In this document: positions 1 through 4,675 of the stretch, one piece after another
How the letters are laid out: each line of letters starts with the position of its first letter
How positions within the stretch are numbered: position 1 is the stretch's first letter
Assembly: GCA_002781805.1 (NCBI GenBank)
Contig: PFFZ01000028.1
Location: 1,200-7,249 of the forward strand
Reading direction: 5' to 3'
DNA length: 6,050 nucleotides
Origin: Nitrosopumilales archaeon CG15_BIG_FIL_POST_REV_8_21_14_020_37_12
GTDB taxonomy: Archaea; Thermoproteota; Nitrososphaeria; Nitrososphaerales; Nitrosopumilaceae
Position numbers and translations under genes: made by a program
Notes under the pieces: generated by a model
What the model was told of the DNA's origin: nothing
Seen by the model: the letters and a program-made list of their open reading frames with translations, nothing else
Database searches by the model: none

Positions 1-72
1 ACCATCTCTTGGTTGATCACTAATCACAAATTTGCTTTTTAAGGTTTTAGATATTTTATCGCATGCATACAT
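1..72 (-). CDS. Possible 5' part of an unidentified gene, cut by the left window edge
   Basis: An open frame runs from an ATG at 72-70 to the left edge without a stop. It reads MYACDKISKTLKSKFVISDQ and four more residues (PRDG). The ATG is 19 nt after the threonine synthase stop on the same strand, so it could be the next gene of a short operon. Third codon positions are mostly A or T, as in the neighbouring genes. No Shine-Dalgarno motif precedes the ATG. The frame is also open upstream into thrC, so a start at a TTG inside thrC cannot be excluded. With 24 codons no family can be named, and chance is a real alternative in AT-rich DNA. Confidence 0.4.
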   Translation of the reverse strand, partial: MYACDKISKTLKSKFVISDQPRDG

Positions 73-91
73 CTTGATATATAATTTGATG

Positions 92-1444
92 CTAGTTTTT
101 AGGGGGTTTTGCAAATCTGTTCTGTGGATTATTGTGATATTCTACTGGCAGCATGGCGTCTTTTTGCCTTCCTGTAAGAATTCCAACTACCACATCGTCT
201 TTTTTAATAACCTCCTCGTTTATCAATTTTTTAATCCCAACTACCGAAGCTCCAGATGCCATCTCACAATCAAATCCATTTAGGCCTACTACTGACATAC
301 CATCGAGCATTTCTGAATCTGTGACTGTTGTGACGATGCCATTTGTGAATTCTAATGCCCTGAGACCTTTTAGAATATTTGCAGGTCTGCCAATCTGAAT
401 TGCCGTAGCTTTTGTTTTTGGTCTTTTGTTTTCCTTATCCAGATAGTCATAATATCTTTGAATTAATTCCGTATTTGGATTTCCTTTATTCCACCTTAAT
501 TCCTCTTCTTCAAATTTGCCATTGTACAAGTCAGAAAGTGTATTGGCTCCCTCGGCATTGATTACTGCAATACGTGGTATCTTCTTTATCCACCCCCATT
601 GATAAAGCTCCATCAGCGCTTTTCCACAGCTTGATGTGTTTCCTAAGGCACCTCCGGGATACACTATCCAGTCAGGCGATTCCCATTTTAGATATTCTAA
701 TGCTCTAAATGGGATTGTCTTCTGTCCTTCTATCCTAAATGGATTTATAGAATTTACAGTATAACCATTATGGTTTTTTGCATCATCCAAAGACTGTTTT
801 AATGCATCATCAAAATTTCCATCCACTTCGACTATTTGGGCCCCGAATTGATATGCTTGGCTTAATTTTCCTGGGGCTATTTGACCTGCTGGAATGTAGA
901 CATCGCATTGTATTCCTTCATTGGCAGCAAACATTCCTGCAGATGCGGATGTATTTCCAGTCGATGCACACACAATTTTTTTTGCACCCACCATTTTTGC
1001 ATGTGTTACTGCAGATGCCATCCCATTATCTTTGAATGATCCGCTTGGATTGTATCCTTCTGGTTGTAGCCACAAATTATTATTTGAAATTCCAACAAAT
1101 TCCGCGGCTTTTGACATCTGATATGGTTTTGACTGTCTCCCTTCTGCCCCATCCAATGAAACAAGGTACTTTGAACACTCATCAATGTCTTCCGTATTAA
1201 TTTGGCAAAAATTCAGTAGTTCTCTGAATCTCCAAACTCCACTTTCATTAAAAATACTGCCTTGTGGATTTCTCCTATCATAAAATATCTCTTTTAGACT
1301 GTCTGGGGGATTTTTTTTGTACTGTACATCTAGCAAATGCCCCTTTTCACATTGGACATTTGTACTATCTATTGGATACTCTAATCCACATTTTGGGTTT
1401 ATGCACTTGAGAAAAGCATCGCCTTGCATAGTCAAATTGAACAC
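92..1444 (-). CDS. thrC: Threonine synthase, PLP-dependent, with N-terminal zinc-ribbon-like motif
   Basis: Converts O-phospho-L-homoserine and water to L-threonine and phosphate, the last step of threonine synthesis, in the cytoplasm. Positions are counted from the GTG at 1444. Residues 14-36 carry a zinc-ribbon-like C-x4-C-x12-C-x3-H, a common N-terminal feature of archaeal threonine synthases. The fold-type II PLP core follows: NPSGSFKD with Schiff-base lysine K138, STGNTSASAG at 161-170, the threonine-synthase-typical NSINPFRIEGQKT near 231-243, phosphate-loop-like PGGALGNTSSCG at 263-274, and LTGRQKD near 423-429. The length, 445-450 residues, is normal for the longer family members. The true start is probably the ATG at 1429-1427 (445 aa) and not the GTG: a TTTAAATT box is centred 29-30 nt upstream of that ATG, giving a leaderless or nearly leaderless mRNA. 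Threonine dehydratase is a relative, but the ribbon and INPFR-type motif favour ThrC. Confidence 0.95.
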   Translation of the reverse strand: MFNLTMQGDAFLKCINPKCGLEYPIDSTNVQCEKGHLLDVQYKKNPPDSLKEIFYDRRNPQGSIFNESGVWRFRELLNFCQINTEDIDECSKYLVSLDGAEGRQSKPYQMSKAAEFVGISNNNLWLQPEGYNPSGSFKDNGMASAVTHAKMVGAKKIVCASTGNTSASAGMFAANEGIQCDVYIPAGQIAPGKLSQAYQFGAQIVEVDGNFDDALKQSLDDAKNHNGYTVNSINPFRIEGQKTIPFRALEYLKWESPDWIVYPGGALGNTSSCGKALMELYQWGWIKKIPRIAVINAEGANTLSDLYNGKFEEEELRWNKGNPNTELIQRYYDYLDKENKRPKTKATAIQIGRPANILKGLRALEFTNGIVTTVTDSEMLDGMSVVGLNGFDCEMASGASVVGIKKLINEEVIKKDDVVVGILTGRQKDAMLPVEYHNNPQNRFAKPPKN

Positions 1445-1454
1445 AAATCATGAT

Positions 1455-1462
1455 AATTTAAA
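1455..1462 (-). promoter_or_regulatory. Box A (TATA) of thrC
   Basis: TTTAAATT on the minus strand has its centre 29-30 nt upstream of the ATG at 1429. Archaeal box A lies about 26 nt before the transcription start, which puts that start near 1432. This argues for the ATG at 1429 and against the GTG at 1444, which would lie upstream of the start of the transcript. Confidence 0.5.
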
Positions 1463-1520
1463 GTTAGAAGTGAATTGGTTTTAGTGTAAAGAGTTTTTGG
1501 TTGTTTCTTGTATGCCATGA

Positions 1521-1940
1521 TTATTTTTCAACTACGTGTTGTTCCAAGACTCCGATGCATCTGTTTAATACCTCGTTATCTGAAATGGCGTCGGTTTCTT
1601 TTAGATTAAACTCTTGTAGTAATTGCTGATCATAGTCTATTAGATCATTTCTGTATGTGGTACATGCTGAACGAATTAACCTCCAATAATAGTATCCTTT
1701 ACTCATCTCTGATACAATCTTACCTTGATCTGAATTTAAGACAAATGACAAGTGTTCATAATCTGTCTTGTAATTATCAAACTTTTCTTTAATTATCTGG
1801 GGTAATTCTTGATACCAATCTCTGCCTTCTGAAGTTTTTCCAATGCCTTGAATTTTTTGCAGTTGATATCTAACCGAATCACGTATCGCATCAAGAATAT
1901 CAATGGATTCTAATAATTTCATTAATTCTGAATTGATCAC
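1521..1940 (-). CDS. Hypothetical helical protein, 139 aa
   Basis: I do not recognise a family. The protein is predicted to be mostly alpha-helical and soluble, with no signal peptide, membrane segment or cysteine-based metal site. Aromatic residues cluster at 42-43 (WY) and 83-86 (YYYW), and charged amphipathic stretches occur near 7-31 and 98-113. The start is a GTG at 1940; a CTTAATTT element centred 25-26 nt upstream fits a leaderless mRNA from this GTG. An ATG six codons in (1922) is the alternative start. The gene diverges from the 124-residue gene at 2054, and no T-run separates its end from thrC, so read-through into thrC is possible. It is a plausible lineage-restricted archaeal protein: a real gene by length, context and promoter, function unknown. 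Confidence 0.85.
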   Translation of the reverse strand: MINSELMKLLESIDILDAIRDSVRYQLQKIQGIGKTSEGRDWYQELPQIIKEKFDNYKTDYEHLSFVLNSDQGKIVSEMSKGYYYWRLIRSACTTYRNDLIDYDQQLLQEFNLKETDAISDNEVLNRCIGVLEQHVVEK

Positions 1941-1961
1941 GGTTTATCTAGAAATTATGCG

Positions 1962-1969
1962 AAATTAAG
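1962..1969 (-). promoter_or_regulatory. Probable box A of the 139-aa gene
   Basis: CTTAATTT on the minus strand is centred 25-26 nt before the GTG start at 1940, the spacing expected for a leaderless transcript. A second AT-rich element (CATAATTT, 1952-1959) would fit the downstream ATG less well. The spacer between the two divergent starts is 113 nt. Confidence 0.4.
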
Positions 1970-2022
1970 CGTTTGTTTAGATCTATTCTCCTTTGTGTTT
2001 CAACTCGTATTGTTATCCTAAA

Positions 2023-2030
2023 CTTTAGAT
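2023..2030 (+). promoter_or_regulatory. Box A of the 124-aa gene / cysteine-rich microprotein operon
   Basis: CTTTAGAT is centred 27-28 nt before the ATG at 2054, again consistent with a leaderless start. A weak AAGGT at 2046-2050 lies 3 nt before the ATG, too close for a normal Shine-Dalgarno. Confidence 0.45.
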
Positions 2031-2053
2031 TAGAATAATCTGCTGAAGGTTAT

Positions 2054-2428
2054 ATGACTACCTGGAATGAATATCTTAAAGGAGTCTTTGAAAAAATTCT
2101 CCAATCTTATTATATAATATCTCAATTAAATGACAAACCTGGTGACTTGGCAACTGTTGAAAAAGAATTACTTAAGATCACTGGCTTTTTTCATGTAGTA
2201 GTACGAAAATTGGATTCTGAAAATTTTCAATCAAAGACTCTATCTGAATTAAAGTCTAAATTACACGAATATCTTGATACATATTATTTTGAAGAAGAGA
2301 TTAAAACCATGGCTATGTTGTATTCCGATGACACAAATAGGATTCACAACATTCGTCTGAAAATATTGGAATCATTTGATGATAAGAAATTAATGGATAA
2401 AATTCAATCCTCTATTGAGGAATTATGA
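2054..2428 (+). CDS. Hypothetical helical protein, 124 aa
   Basis: I do not recognise this protein. It is charged and predicted almost entirely helical, with no cysteine, signal peptide or transmembrane segment. Aromatic residues occur at 19-20 (YY), 45-46 (FF) and 77-79 (YYF). The C-terminal third is rich in Lys, Asp and Glu and ends in an amphipathic helix (residues 101-124). The ATG has a CTTTAGAT box 27-28 nt upstream. The stop overlaps the next ATG as ATGA (2425-2428), so translation of the small cysteine-rich protein downstream is probably coupled to it. It is divergent from the 139-residue gene across a 113-nt spacer. The two products are both small and helical, but I see no clear sequence relation. 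Confidence 0.85.
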   Translation: MTTWNEYLKGVFEKILQSYYIISQLNDKPGDLATVEKELLKITGFFHVVVRKLDSENFQSKTLSELKSKLHEYLDTYYFEEEIKTMAMLYSDDTNRIHNIRLKILESFDDKKLMDKIQSSIEEL

Positions 2429-2526
2429 CTGACACGCAGAAAAAATGTATTATTTGTGGTTGTCAAGATCATAAATTGATTGGGTGTTCAAAACACATGT
2501 CAAAGAAGTGTTCTTGTTTTAAATGA
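2425..2526 (+). CDS. Cysteine-rich microprotein, 33 aa, probable metal-binding
   Basis: This small gene runs from the ATG in the ATGA overlap with the 124-residue gene to a TGA at 2524. The product has six cysteines in 33 residues, at 8, 11, 13, 21, 29 and 31 (C-x2-C-x-C-x7-C-x7-C-x-C), plus H16 and H24. The central part reads CIICGCQDHKLIGC. This density of Cys/His ligands points to binding of zinc, copper or another soft metal; that is inference, not a family assignment. The ATGA junction supports real, coupled translation. It shares a CG-(x)-C-(x)-DH core and a C-terminal C-x-C with the microprotein encoded 34 nt away on the opposite strand, which makes chance much less likely for both. 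A weak downstream T-run (2538-2542) could end the transcript. Confidence 0.7.
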   Translation: MTDTQKKCIICGCQDHKLIGCSKHMSKKCSCFK

Positions 2527-2560
2527 TGTTCTTGAAATTTTTGTTCTAAATCTGAATTTA

Positions 2561-2677
2561 CTATTTCCGCTTGGGACCGGATCTTACGTGAAAATTTAAA
2601 CAGCACTTGCATTCTTTTTTAATACATTCTTCTTCTGAATGATGATCACAAATTCCACATTCACAGCTTCTTGCCAT
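2561..2677 (-). CDS. Cysteine-rich microprotein, 38 aa, probable metal-binding
   Basis: The gene reads from the ATG at 2677 to a TAG at 2563-2561. The product has seven cysteines in 38 residues, at 5, 7, 10, 18, 23, 25 and 26 (C-x-C-x2-C-x7-C-x4-C-x-C-C), with H12, H13 and H30. The core is SCECGICDHHSEEEC, and the tail (residues 31-38) is basic. CGIC-DHH-x4-C followed by C-x-C resembles the 33-residue protein converging from the other strand, so the two may be diverged paralogues. A soft-metal ligand role is inferred from composition. Upstream, TTATATTATAAAT (2693-2705 on this strand) gives a plausible box A for a leaderless message. The alternative is a chance frame, but the cysteine pattern argues against that. 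Confidence 0.65.
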   Translation of the reverse strand: MARSCECGICDHHSEEECIKKECKCCLNFHVRSGPKRK

Positions 2678-2692
2678 GGTTATTGTTATTTT

Positions 2693-2705
2693 ATTTATAA
2701 TATAA
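2693..2705 (-). promoter_or_regulatory. AT-rich box A region of the 38-aa gene
   Basis: TTATATTATAAAT on the minus strand lies about 16-28 nt upstream of the ATG at 2677. The TTATATTA half is centred 24-25 nt upstream, fitting a leaderless start. The whole stretch is AT-rich, so the exact box is not certain. Confidence 0.35.
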
Positions 2706-2745
2706 CTAATACTACAAATTTTTCTGATTTTGAGGTCAAATGGTT

Positions 2746-3072
2746 CTATTTTTTAGATTTGGTTTTTTTTGACTTTAATGCTTTGGTTGGTTTTTCTTCA
2801 AGCTCCTTTTCAATCTCTGCTGCCTTGCTATCTACTGCCTTGATTATTTCTTGAATGATTCCATCCAGATCACTGTCCTCTGCTTGAGGTTCTACGGTAC
2901 TTGCAATCTCGTTGATTGTACTTGAAATCTCTGCACTTACATCCTCAAAGCTTTCTGGGTCTTCGTATGCGGCATTGTATAGGTTTTTCAGATTATTTAC
3001 GTGCCCAATTACCTGTTCTGTCAACCTGACTGTATACTCTGTACCGTTTACATCAAATTGCTTAGCACTCAT
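2746..3072 (-). CDS. Hypothetical acidic protein with lysine-rich tail, 108 aa
   Basis: I do not recognise a family. Residues 5-20 (QFDVNGTEYTVRLTEQ) could form a short beta hairpin. Residues 34-93 are strongly acidic and look like two long helices that could form a coiled coil or helical hairpin. The last 15-17 residues (about 92-108) are rich in lysine and end in KSKKTKSKK. A negative body with a positive tail suggests a small protein that binds DNA, RNA or another protein electrostatically, but nothing in the sequence proves this. There is no cysteine, signal peptide or membrane segment. The ATG at 3072 has a CATTTAAG box centred 27-28 nt upstream, so the start is well supported as leaderless. 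Confidence 0.85.
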   Translation of the reverse strand: MSAKQFDVNGTEYTVRLTEQVIGHVNNLKNLYNAAYEDPESFEDVSAEISSTINEIASTVEPQAEDSDLDGIIQEIIKAVDSKAAEIEKELEEKPTKALKSKKTKSKK

Positions 3073-3095
3073 ATCTCTGATTTCAAAATCTAATG

Positions 3096-3103
3096 CTTAA
3101 ATG
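3096..3103 (-). promoter_or_regulatory. Box A of the 108-aa gene
   Basis: CATTTAAG on the minus strand is centred 27-28 nt before the ATG at 3072. It lies in the 72-nt gap after the 158-residue gene, so the 108-residue gene has its own promoter even if read-through occurs. Confidence 0.5.
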
Positions 3104-3144
3104 TTTTTAGTTCCATGAATTAATCCTGCAAGTCTGGTTTTGCC

Positions 3145-3621
3145 CTAAAATGTAATATAATCTAGAGCAGATGCATCGCTAATTAATGTAGTATGACGTG
3201 ATCCTACCACATAACCATTTTTGATATCATTTGCAGGAATCCATCTGTTTGTGGATGTATAATGGCGCTTTTCTGCTAACTCACGTTCAATTGCCTCAAT
3301 ATCAAATTCCCCTTCTTCAACTTCTTGAGTTGTGAGGTGTTTGACTGTAACTAGGATTTTGCTGACTTTGACACGATCTCCAAACTTCCATTTTGACGGT
3401 GGATTTTCATCTGACACTTCTAGAACTTTGATTTTCATTTGTTTGGTTCCGAATGCATCATGACTTACAAGAATTCTTTCATCTGTAAATTCTTCAAAAC
3501 TGACTCTGGAGTTTCTAGCGCCTTCTTGTTCTGAAACTGTTTCCAGCAAAGATTCATTTTTTGGTGTCTTGTCTGAAATAATTATTTCTGAATCTTGGGT
3601 TTTACTTGGATCCTCTGACAT
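3145..3621 (-). CDS. Hypothetical protein with disordered acidic N-terminus, 158 aa
   Basis: I do not recognise a family. The first 40 residues are rich in Ser, Asp, Glu and Thr and look disordered. Residues 41-99 alternate hydrophobic and charged residues in a beta-rich pattern (ILVSHDAFG, QMKIKVLEV, DRVKVSKILVTVKHL), as in a small beta barrel or OB-like domain; the fold is a guess. A charged helix (about 106-119) and a C-terminal stretch ending DYITF complete it. There is no cysteine, signal peptide or membrane helix. The gene starts 52 nt after the stop of the Hjc-like nuclease on the same strand, so the two may be expressed together. An AT-rich element about 25 nt before the ATG at 3621 suggests a separate promoter as well. 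Confidence 0.85.
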   Translation of the reverse strand: MSEDPSKTQDSEIIISDKTPKNESLLETVSEQEGARNSRVSFEEFTDERILVSHDAFGTKQMKIKVLEVSDENPPSKWKFGDRVKVSKILVTVKHLTTQEVEEGEFDIEAIERELAEKRHYTSTNRWIPANDIKNGYVVGSRHTTLISDASALDYITF

Positions 3622-3642
3622 GTTCTTATTGTTACATAATCA

Positions 3643-3650
3643 TTAAAAAA
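3643..3650 (-). promoter_or_regulatory. Possible box A of the 158-aa gene, overlapping a T6 run after the nuclease gene
   Basis: The minus strand reads TTTTTTAATG here. The element TTTTTTAA is centred 25-26 nt upstream of the ATG at 3621, which fits a leaderless start. The same six T's (3645-3650) lie about 25 nt after the nuclease stop codon and could act as a U-rich archaeal terminator. One AT tract may therefore end one transcript and start the next. Confidence 0.35.
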
Positions 3651-3673
3651 CGATGTGTTGACAAACTGTTTTG

Positions 3674-4237
3674 TTAGGCACTATTTCGGTGCTTTGTTTT
3701 AAATGGCATTGGGTATTCTGCCAAATCTATTTTCTCTCTCTTGCCATTGATTTTTGCAAATATCTTGCCTTCATATGTGCAAACACAATCAGTAATTGGC
3801 AATGATTTGTCCCATATCTTGTAAAATTCTCGCAGTTCTCTGCCTTCATACGCTCCCTGTCCTATTCGCTTTTTTGATAAAAATTTGAATGCCAAAACAA
3901 CCTTTCTGTCCTGGTAAATATCAAACGTATCTACCCATCTCTGACATCGCTCAATTTGATCTGCAGGAACTGGTAATGATGTACTGGTTCCGGATTTTGC
4001 TTCGATTGTAAACAGTGCACTTTTTGCAGTATTTACTGCCAATACGTCAGGTAGCGCAATGCTGGGAGAACCTAGCCTAAACGCCTTCCAGTTTTCTGAA
4101 GAATTAAATCTCTTGACCAATGTATCTTCCCAATTATATCCTCGTTGTCTTCTCGTTCGAGCAATTTTTTGATTTTTCTTTTTATCTTTTGTACTGATTT
4201 TTTTTTCCAATGTAACAGTTAGCGTCTTTGATCTCAT
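3674..4237 (-). CDS. hjc: Holliday junction resolvase Hjc-like PD-(D/E)XK nuclease with extensions, 187 aa
   Basis: The core (about residues 28-122) matches the archaeal Hjc layout. RRQRGYNWED supplies the early glutamate E37. GSPSIALPDVLAV supplies D64 after the usual GS loop. FTIEAKSGT supplies E79 and K81, the E-x-K of the PD-(D/E)XK site. ADQIERCQRW follows with Q94, then a VVLAFKFL strand. Hjc homologues cut four-way DNA junctions symmetrically during recombination and repair, as dimers. Typical Hjc is about 120-140 residues; this one adds a lysine/arginine-rich N-terminus (1-30) and about 65 C-terminal residues of unknown role. The ATG at 4237 has a strong GGAGG 5 nt upstream, unlike its neighbours. 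A restriction or VRR-type nuclease of the same superfamily is the main alternative. Confidence 0.75.
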   Translation of the reverse strand: MRSKTLTVTLEKKISTKDKKKNQKIARTRRQRGYNWEDTLVKRFNSSENWKAFRLGSPSIALPDVLAVNTAKSALFTIEAKSGTSTSLPVPADQIERCQRWVDTFDIYQDRKVVLAFKFLSKKRIGQGAYEGRELREFYKIWDKSLPITDCVCTYEGKIFAKINGKREKIDLAEYPMPFKTKHRNSA

Positions 4238-4242
4238 ATCTG

Positions 4243-4247
4243 CCTCC
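4243..4247 (-). promoter_or_regulatory. Shine-Dalgarno GGAGG of the Hjc-like gene
   Basis: GGAGG lies 5 nt before the ATG at 4237 on the minus strand. It is the only strong ribosome-binding site seen in the window. It fixes the start codon and implies that this mRNA has a 5' leader. Confidence 0.6.
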
Positions 4248-4274
4248 AGTATTTTTAGATATAGAAGAGTAGGT

Positions 4275-4306
4275 AATTACATAATAACTCAATAAAATAT
4301 GTAATT
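4275..4306. repeat. 9-bp perfect inverted repeat upstream of the Hjc-like gene
   Basis: AATTACATA (4275-4283) and TATGTAATT (4298-4306) are exact reverse complements separated by 14 nt; the arm centres are 23 nt apart, about two helical turns. The repeat lies 38-69 nt upstream of the nuclease start. It overlaps the AT-rich candidate box A on that strand (ATATTTTATT, 4291-4300). A dimeric regulator site is the natural reading. A hairpin in the leader is the alternative. Confidence 0.45.
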
Positions 4307-4341
4307 CAAGTCAGATCTTAGAATTCTTTCGGTAAGGTTTT

Positions 4342-4349
4342 TTTATATA
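4342..4349 (+). promoter_or_regulatory. Box A (TTTATATA) of a small transcript
   Basis: TTTATATA, preceded by further T's (4338-4341), is the closest match to the archaeal TATA consensus in the window. It predicts a transcription start near 4372, about 26 nt downstream. That position is the A of an ATG and also the first paired base of the fold-back described at 4372-4429. No conventional gene follows for more than 300 nt, so the promoter most likely serves a small RNA or micro-ORF. Confidence 0.5.
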
Positions 4350-4353
4350 CTAT

Positions 4354-4365
4354 ATATCATGATAT
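4354..4365. repeat. 12-bp perfect palindrome ATATCATGATAT
   Basis: A self-complementary 12-mer sits between the TTTATATA box and the predicted start at 4372. That is where a bound protein would block polymerase. It could be an operator half-turn site. AT-rich palindromes of this length also arise by chance, so confidence is moderate. Confidence 0.35.
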
Positions 4366-4371
4366 TGATTC

Positions 4372-4429
4372 ATGTCGAATCTCGGTGGTTGTTGTTTACA
4401 ACAAATTCTGAAACCATCGAACATTTTTT
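4372..4429 (+). ncRNA. Predicted small structured RNA, about 58 nt
   Basis: This predicted transcript begins about 26 nt after the TTTATATA box and ends in T6 (4424-4429). It folds on itself. TTGTTG (4389-4394) pairs with CAACAA (4399-4404) across a TTTA loop. CGGTGG (4383-4388) pairs with CCATCG (4414-4419) with one G-U. ATGT (4372-4375) pairs with ACAT (4421-4424). That gives 16 pairs with a 9-nt bulge (4405-4413) and a small internal loop. The outer helix starts on the predicted first base and closes at the T-run, the layout of a small RNA gene. It does not resemble tRNA, 5S, RNase P or a complete C/D box RNA. It fully overlaps a 19-codon ORF, so a coding or dual-function reading is open. 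Confidence 0.4.
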
Positions 4430-4431
4430 AA
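4372..4431 (+). CDS. Possible leaderless micro-ORF, 19 aa
   Basis: The ATG at 4372 lies 26-27 nt after the centre of the TTTATATA box, exactly where leaderless archaeal messages begin. The frame reads MSNLGGCCLQQILKPSNIF and stops at TAA (4429-4431). It has an adjacent cysteine pair and no recognisable domain. It covers the same bases as the predicted structured RNA, so only one of the two readings may be real. Support is the promoter-to-ATG distance and the box quality alone. Confidence 0.3.
   Translation: MSNLGGCCLQQILKPSNIF
4424..4429 (+). terminator. T6 run ending the small transcript
   Basis: Six T's follow directly after the closing ACAT arm of the fold-back. U-rich tracts are the usual archaeal intrinsic termination signal. 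A further weak hairpin (ACAAAT 4432-4437 with ATTTGT 4447-4452) lies just downstream. Confidence 0.35.
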
Positions 4432-4500
4432 ACAAATTTCCAAAATATTTGTAAAATATGCTTTAATAACAATCCAAATTTTTATTGGAAAATTGATGTA

Positions 4501-4611
4501 ATGATGAAATTTCCGTCCTATCTATACACATCTAGAATTTGCGAGCATCATAATTGCTTTAAAATAATGTCTCTTGTGGGCTATCAACGAATTAAGCAAA
4601 ACAGAAAATGA
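4501..4611 (+). CDS. Doubtful small ORF, 36 aa
   Basis: The frame starts with two ATG codons (4501, 4504) and ends at TGA 4609. The product begins MMKFPSYLYT, contains ICEHHNC with two cysteines and two histidines, and ends in a basic stretch, RIKQNRK. No good box A lies at leaderless distance; CTTTAATA at 4461-4468 is 36-37 nt upstream, which would leave a leader of about 10 nt. There is no Shine-Dalgarno. It may be genuine or simply an open frame in a non-coding region. Confidence 0.2.
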   Translation: MMKFPSYLYTSRICEHHNCFKIMSLVGYQRIKQNRK

Positions 4612-4667
4612 AACTCAATATTTGTTAGATTGAGATTAATAACAACATTTTGTATTTAATTCAATGA

Positions 4668-4675
4668 GTTTATCA
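4668..4675 (+). promoter_or_regulatory. Box A of the methyltransferase gene
   Basis: GTTTATCA is centred 26-27 nt before the ATG at 4698, predicting a leaderless mRNA and supporting that start codon. No Shine-Dalgarno precedes the ATG. Confidence 0.45.

Noticed and set aside
32..283. 83-codon plus-strand ORF over the end of thrC
   Set aside because: It is antisense to an unambiguous threonine synthase reading frame; hydrophobic composition is typical of such shadows.
153..1121. Plus-strand ORFs of 66-85 codons inside thrC
   Set aside because: All lie opposite conserved thrC motifs and have no promoter or recognisable product.
1432..1518. 28-codon minus-strand ORF (begins MAYKKQPKTL) between the 139-aa gene and thrC
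   Set aside because: It overlaps the thrC box A and start codon, has no promoter or ribosome site of its own, and shows no motif.
2639..2854. 71-codon plus-strand ORF
   Set aside because: It runs opposite both the 38-aa cysteine-rich gene and the end of the 108-aa gene; its composition (Phe/Ser/Thr-rich) is that of reversed AT-rich coding DNA.
2912..3100. 62-codon plus-strand ORF
   Set aside because: It is antisense to the 108-aa gene, which has its own well-placed promoter.
4359..4411. C/D box RNA reading of the small transcript (ATGATAT ... CTGA)
   Set aside because: The box C match is only 5 of 7, it lies upstream of the predicted start, and no internal boxes are present.
4501..4507. 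Perfect box C (ATGATGA), suggesting a C/D box guide RNA
   Set aside because: No CTGA box D or paired C'/D' lies at a suitable distance downstream, so the guide RNA architecture is absent.
4432..4634. Series of 6-9 bp hairpins taken as repeat units or attachment site
   Set aside because: The arms differ in sequence and length, with no direct repeat or neighbouring integrase; such hairpins are common by chance in AT-rich DNA.
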